Both the position numbers and the translations under genes were made by a program. From Mycolicibacterium parafortuitum (lineage in GTDB: Bacteria > Actinomycetota > Actinomycetes > Mycobacteriales > Mycobacteriaceae): 64,000 nucleotides of DNA. How positions within the stretch are numbered: position 1 is the stretch's first letter; each line of letters starts with the position of its first letter. Of this stretch, positions 59,985-64,000 are shown piece after piece. Where the stretch lies: the NCBI RefSeq assembly GCF_010725485.1, contig NZ_AP022598.1, forward strand, positions 3,658,001 through 3,722,000, read 5' to 3'. A model generated the notes under the pieces. The model had not been told where the DNA came from and searched no databases. It saw only the letters and a list, made by a program, of their open reading frames with translations.

Positions 59985-60707
59985 ATGTGGTACTGGCTGT
60001 TCAAGTACGTCCTGCTGGGCCCGCTGCTGGCTGTCATCGCCAGGCCGAAAATCGAAGGGCTGGAACATATCCCGGCTGACGGCTCGGCCATCATGGCCAG
60101 CAATCACCTCGCCGTGATGGACAGCTTCTATCTGCCGCTGATGGTGCGCAGGCGCATCACGTTCCTGGCCAAGGCCGAGTACTTCACCGGAACCGGCGTC
60201 AAGGGGCGCTTCCTGGCGTGGTTCTACACCGCGGTCGGCCAGGTCCCGATCGACCGCACCGATGCCGACAGCGCCCAGGCCGCGCTGAACACCGCCGAGC
60301 GCATCCTGGGCCAGGGCAAGTTGCTGGGGATGTACCCCGAGGGCACCCGATCACCCGACGGCAGGCTCTACAAGGGCAAGACCGGGCTGGCCCGTCTCGC
60401 GCTGCAGACCCAGGTCCCGGTGATCCCGGTCGCGATGATCGGCACCGATGCCGTGAATCCGCCCGGTAAGGGGCTGCGCTTCGGCCGGGTGGTGATCCGC
60501 ATCGGTCCGCCGATGGACTTCAGCCGCTTCGACGGGCTGGCGGGCAACCGATTCATCGAGCGGGCCGTGGTCGACGAAGTGATGTACGAGCTGATGCGGT
60601 TGTCCGGGCAGGAATACGTCGACTTGTACGCAGCTGATGTGAAGCTGGGAAAAGCTGATGCGGCTCCGAAGCCGCCCACCCGCCTGCCGGAGTCGGCTGC
60701 CGGTTAG
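59985..60707 (+). CDS. 1-acyl-sn-glycerol-3-phosphate acyltransferase-like protein (Rv2182c-like)
   Basis: A 240-residue PlsC-family acyltransferase for phospholipid or lyso-lipid acylation at the membrane. The acceptor/catalytic motif is [15 protein letters not shown] (HX4D), and the glycerophosphate motif is [20 protein letters not shown], both intact, with [12 protein letters not shown] further on. A short N-terminal hydrophobic segment ([16 protein letters not shown]) may anchor it. The ATG has a TCGGAGGGT site 4-5 nt upstream and a CATAAT box farther back. Its stop interlocks with the mannosyltransferase stop. Confidence 0.92.
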   Translation: MWYWLFKYVLLGPLLAVIARPKIEGLEHIPADGSAIMASNHLAVMDSFYLPLMVRRRITFLAKAEYFTGTGVKGRFLAWFYTAVGQVPIDRTDADSAQAALNTAERILGQGKLLGMYPEGTRSPDGRLYKGKTGLARLALQTQVPVIPVAMIGTDAVNPPGKGLRFGRVVIRIGPPMDFSRFDGLAGNRFIERAVVDEVMYELMRLSGQEYVDLYAADVKLGKADAAPKPPTRLPESAAG

Positions 60708-61987
60708 GCCTTGACCGCGTCGTCGCTGGGCTCGCTCGACCCGATCTCGGAGCCGTCGTCGCGGGGGCGCAGCGCGACCGTGCCGACCACGGCGATCACC
60801 GCCAGCGCCCACCACAGATAGGACCCGCCGACCAGTTGGCGCCACAACGCCGCGGTGGTCTCGCGGTGCTCGGGCAGCAGCTTGATCGGCGTCCACACCA
60901 TCAGCGCCAGCCCGGTGGCCGACACCGCGCCCAGCCCGACATGGCGCAGCCGCACCCCGAGCACCGCGGTGGCGACCACCGTCGGCAGCATCCAGACCCA
61001 GTGGTGCGACCATGACACCGGCGATACGACCAGTCCGAACATCGCCACGCTGATCAGGGCGAGCACCGGCTGCTCGGCGCGCAACGCGCGCCTGGCCGCC
61101 CACACCGTCAGCGCGAGCACCGCGAAGCACAGTCCCACCCACAGCAGGAATCGCTCGCTCTCGCCCAGGCCGAGCCGGGCCAGCGCGCCGGCGATGTTCT
61201 GGTTGGTGTTCAGCGTCGCGGTGCCGATGCGGTCGGTGTTGCGGACCGTCTCGGTCCAGTACTCCCAGGAATCGCGCCAGCTGAACGCGAACCCGGCCAG
61301 GGTCGCGACGATCGCCGACGCCGCGGTCACCAGCAGCGCGCGGGTGTCGCGGCGCAGCAGGAAGTACAGCAGGAACACCGCGGGGGTGAGCTTCACCGCG
61401 ATCGCTATACCGAGCAGGATCCCGCGCGGCCACGGGGTGCGGCGCGGCACGCAGTCGGCGATGACCAGGGTCATCAGCACGACGTTGATCTGGCCGAAGT
61501 CGAAGTTCGCCCGGATCGGTTCCAGGTAGATCACCGCCGGAGCGACGATCGCGGCGGCCAGCCACAACCGGCGCGCCCACGCCGGCTCGCCGGTGACCTG
61601 CGTCTGCGGCCAGACGTCGAGCCGGGTCAGCACGATCGCCGTCGACACCAACAGCAACACCAGCGTCGTCGCGGTGATCGCGACGCTGGCGGCTTCCAGG
61701 GACAGCATCGCGAACGGACTGAACGCGACCGCCGCCAACGGGGGATAGGTGAACGGCAGTTCCAGGCCGCCCCGGGTCATGAACATCGCGCCGTCGGCGT
61801 ACAGCGCCTGGCCGTCCAGCCAGGCCCGGCCGCCCATCCGGTAGACGTCGATGTCGATGCGGTACGGCACGTGGCCGAGCAGGCGCCAACCGGCCACGGC
61901 CAGCGCCGCGAGCGTCAGCAACTGGAACAGCCGCCACCCGAGCTTCGGAACCCAACCAGCCCCGTCGGGCGACCGCCGATTATTCAT
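60704..61987 (-). CDS. Alpha-(1->2)-mannosyltransferase, GT-C membrane enzyme (Rv2181-like)
   Basis: A 427-residue polytopic GT87-type enzyme, the same length as M. tuberculosis Rv2181, which adds alpha-1,2 mannose branches to lipomannan/LAM. The first loop has [20 protein letters not shown] with the acidic residues typical of GT-C catalysis, followed by some ten helices. A conserved segment is [20 protein letters not shown], and [20 protein letters not shown] is a family signature. I chose the ATG at 61987 for the length match; TAGTCT lies 10 nt upstream. Together with pimB' it places PIM/LAM synthesis in this region. Confidence 0.9.
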   Translation of the reverse strand: MNNRRSPDGAGWVPKLGWRLFQLLTLAALAVAGWRLLGHVPYRIDIDVYRMGGRAWLDGQALYADGAMFMTRGGLELPFTYPPLAAVAFSPFAMLSLEAASVAITATTLVLLLVSTAIVLTRLDVWPQTQVTGEPAWARRLWLAAAIVAPAVIYLEPIRANFDFGQINVVLMTLVIADCVPRRTPWPRGILLGIAIAVKLTPAVFLLYFLLRRDTRALLVTAASAIVATLAGFAFSWRDSWEYWTETVRNTDRIGTATLNTNQNIAGALARLGLGESERFLLWVGLCFAVLALTVWAARRALRAEQPVLALISVAMFGLVVSPVSWSHHWVWMLPTVVATAVLGVRLRHVGLGAVSATGLALMVWTPIKLLPEHRETTAALWRQLVGGSYLWWALAVIAVVGTVALRPRDDGSEIGSSEPSDDAVKA

Positions 61988-61997
61988 GTCGGGGTCC

Positions 61998-62003
61998 AGA
62001 CTA
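61998..62003 (-). promoter_or_regulatory. Predicted -10 box (TAGTCT) for the mannosyltransferase gene
   Basis: On the minus strand TAGTCT ends 10 nt before the ATG at 61987, implying a 5' leader of only a few bases. Confidence 0.4.
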
Positions 62004-62059
62004 TCGGGGCGGATCGGCGAGTCGGCGGGTATCCCGGGCTCGACACCCGCAGGTCGGCG

Positions 62060-62065
62060 TAAGTT
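62060..62065 (+). promoter_or_regulatory. Predicted -10 box (TAAGTT) for leaderless Rv2180c-like gene
   Basis: TAAGTT ends 6 nt before the GTG at 62072; there is no ribosome site between. Confidence 0.55.
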
Positions 62066-62071
62066 TTCTGC

Positions 62072-62962
62072 GTGCCCACGGACCCCGGACCCCACCTGGC
62101 CTTCTTGGCGTCCATCCCGGAGTCGCGGCTGCCGCTGGTGTGCTGCCTCGTCGCGTTCATCCTGACGTTCTTCATCACCCGCACGATCGTGCGGTACATC
62201 CGCAGCCATGCCGACAGCGATGCGCCGCGCAAGTGGTGGCAGCCGCGCAACATCTCGGCGGGCGGCGGGCTGCACATCCACCACGTGGTGATCGGTGTGG
62301 TGCTGGTCATGGTCTCCGGGATCACGATGGTCACGATCGCTGTCGACGGCGGTGTACCCGAGTTCACGGCGGCGTCAATCCTGTTCGGGATCGGTGCGGC
62401 GCTGGTGCTCGACGAGTTCGCGCTGATTCTGCACCTCCAGGACGTCTACTGGGCCGAGGACGGCCGCACGTCCGTCGACGCCGTGTTCGTCGCCGTCGCG
62501 GTGGCGGGCCTGCTCGTGCTGGGCTTCAATCCGCTGTCGTTCTTCGACGTCGCGGACTGGCAGGAGGATCCGTCCTGGGTCACCCGCACCATCGTGGTGG
62601 TCGCGGCGGTCGCGACCCTGGCGCTGGCGGTGATCGTGCTGCTCAAGGGCAAGGTGTGGACCGGCCTGATCGGTATGTTCATCACCCCGCTGCTGATCAT
62701 CGGTGCGATCCGGCTGTCGCGCCCGCACGCGCCGTGGGCGCGTTGGCGCTACACCAAGCGACCGCGCAGAATGCACCGTGCCCTGGAACGGGAACGCTGG
62801 CTGCGGCGCCCGGTGATCCAGGCCAAACTGTGGCTGCAGGATGCGATCGCCGGCATGCCGAAGTTTCCCGATGACGCGCTGGTCGACCAGCAACTCGACC
62901 GCGAGATCCATGCCGCGCCCGCCCCGGGCGAACCCGAGCCCGCCCGACAGAAAGCCTCCTAG
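62072..62962 (+). CDS. Integral membrane protein of unknown function (Rv2180c-like)
   Basis: A 296-residue membrane protein with about six helices: [100 protein letters not shown] and [20 protein letters not shown]. The HIHHVV motif in helix 2 and [20 protein letters not shown] are conserved in actinobacterial relatives. A basic cytosolic C-terminus (about 70 residues) ends in an Ala/Pro/Glu tail. The function is unknown. It is divergent from the mannosyltransferase and is followed 3 bp later by the exonuclease gene. Confidence 0.87.
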   Translation: MPTDPGPHLAFLASIPESRLPLVCCLVAFILTFFITRTIVRYIRSHADSDAPRKWWQPRNISAGGGLHIHHVVIGVVLVMVSGITMVTIAVDGGVPEFTAASILFGIGAALVLDEFALILHLQDVYWAEDGRTSVDAVFVAVAVAGLLVLGFNPLSFFDVADWQEDPSWVTRTIVVVAAVATLALAVIVLLKGKVWTGLIGMFITPLLIIGAIRLSRPHAPWARWRYTKRPRRMHRALERERWLRRPVIQAKLWLQDAIAGMPKFPDDALVDQQLDREIHAAPAPGEPEPARQKAS

Positions 62963-62965
62963 AGA

Positions 62966-63445
62966 TTGCGGTACTTCTACGACACGGAATTCATCGACAA
63001 CGGCCGCACCATCGAGCTGATCTCGATCGGGGTGGCCGCCGAGGACGGCCGCGAGTACTACGCGATCTCCACGGAGTTCGACCCGCAGCGGGCCGGCAGT
63101 TGGGTGCGCAAGCACGTGCTGCCGAAGCTGCCGTCGCCGGCGTCGCCGCTGTGGCGCTCGCGCCGGACCATCCGCACCGAGCTGGAGGACTTCTTCGGCA
63201 TCGACGGCGACGAGCCGATCGAGCTGTGGGCCTGGGTGGGTGCCTACGACCACGTGGTGTTGTGCCAGCTGTGGGGCCCGATGACGGATCTGCCGCCCGC
63301 CATCCCGCGGTTCACCAGGGAACTGCGCCAGTTCTGGGAGGACCGCGGGTGCCCGCGGATGCCGCCCCGGCCCCGCGACGCGCACGACGCACTGGTCGAC
63401 GCCAAGCACAACCTGGTGCGTTATCGCCTGATGACCGGCCAGTAA
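62966..63445 (+). CDS. DEDD-type 3'-5' exoribonuclease (Rv2179c-like)
   Basis: A 159-residue protein matching the Rv2179c family of small DEDDh exoribonucleases. The exonuclease I motif is YFYDTEFIDNGRTIELISIG (Asp/Glu at residues 6 and 8), motif II is the WAWVGAYDHVVLCQLWG block and motif III is RDAHDALVDAKHNLVRYRLM with His and Asp. RNA 3' trimming or short-RNA removal is expected. The start is a TTG at 62966, 3 bp after the preceding stop, so it probably relies on coupling. Confidence 0.9.
   Translation: MRYFYDTEFIDNGRTIELISIGVAAEDGREYYAISTEFDPQRAGSWVRKHVLPKLPSPASPLWRSRRTIRTELEDFFGIDGDEPIELWAWVGAYDHVVLCQLWGPMTDLPPAIPRFTRELRQFWEDRGCPRMPPRPRDAHDALVDAKHNLVRYRLMTGQ

Positions 63446-64000
<555 letters not shown>

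Overview
The window is a GC-rich actinobacterial chromosome segment. Gene content and order place it in Mycobacteriaceae, most likely a fast-growing Mycolicibacterium-type species; this is inference from recalled gene order and protein families, with no database search. From panB (left) to aroG (right) it follows, as I recall it, the M. tuberculosis block Rv2225 to Rv2178c, with the same neighbours and relative orientations. Both ends are cut: an enoyl-CoA hydratase/isomerase on the left and a type II DAHP synthase (aroG) on the right.

Layout. 0-9.4 kb: panB, two CaeA/Hip1-type serine proteases (one lipoprotein, one secreted) with a GNAT gene between them, glnA2 and glnE. 9.4-18.2 kb: an insertion between glnE and glnA1 that I do not recall from M. 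tuberculosis. It holds a PaaI-type thioesterase, an F420-type LLM oxidoreductase, a 1064-residue surface protein (propeller plus five cadherin-like repeats), a LAL-type LuxR regulator, a small orphan and a DoxX protein. 18.2-19.8 kb: glnA1 with a terminator downstream and a well-formed GlnR-type operator upstream. 19.8-27.2 kb: an RDD protein, then a leftward lipoylation cluster (dlaT, TIGR01777 epimerase, lipB, lipA, DUF4191, amidohydrolase). 27.4-35.6 kb: a small orphan, an EphD-like fusion with a degenerate hydrolase domain, leucyl aminopeptidase, gcvT, ilvE, cobS/cobT and a DUF3043 protein. 35.7-41.1 kb: glycerate kinase, an A-type Fe-S carrier, an anchored Rv2203-like protein, adenosine kinase and asnB. 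41.2-48.9 kb: the respiratory block ctaC-ctaF-mmpS3-DUF2561 facing ctaE-qcrC-qcrA-qcrB, separated by a strong bidirectional terminator and a NUDIX remnant. 49-64 kb: trpD, a DEDDh/GIY-YIG nuclease, a small Cys-motif protein, NlpC/P60, an HExxH protein, pimB', fadD15, SRPBCC proteins, an ArsA-like ATPase, an acyltransferase, an alpha-1,2-mannosyltransferase, a membrane protein, a DEDD exoribonuclease and aroG.

How the genes work together. Nitrogen assimilation is represented by two glutamine synthetases and their adenylyltransferase; only GlnA1 keeps the modifiable tyrosine and only glnA1 has a visible GlnR box. LipB and LipA supply lipoate to DlaT in one apparent operon. QcrCAB with CtaC/E/F form the bcc-aa3 supercomplex apart from CtaD. 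PimB' and the mannosyltransferase build PIM/LM/LAM, next to envelope hydrolases.

Architecture. About fourteen start codons lie 6-7 nt downstream of a mycobacterial -10 box, so leaderless transcription looks common. Five convergent gene pairs interlock their stop codons in exactly 4 bp. No rRNA, tRNA, CRISPR, IS element or prophage was seen.
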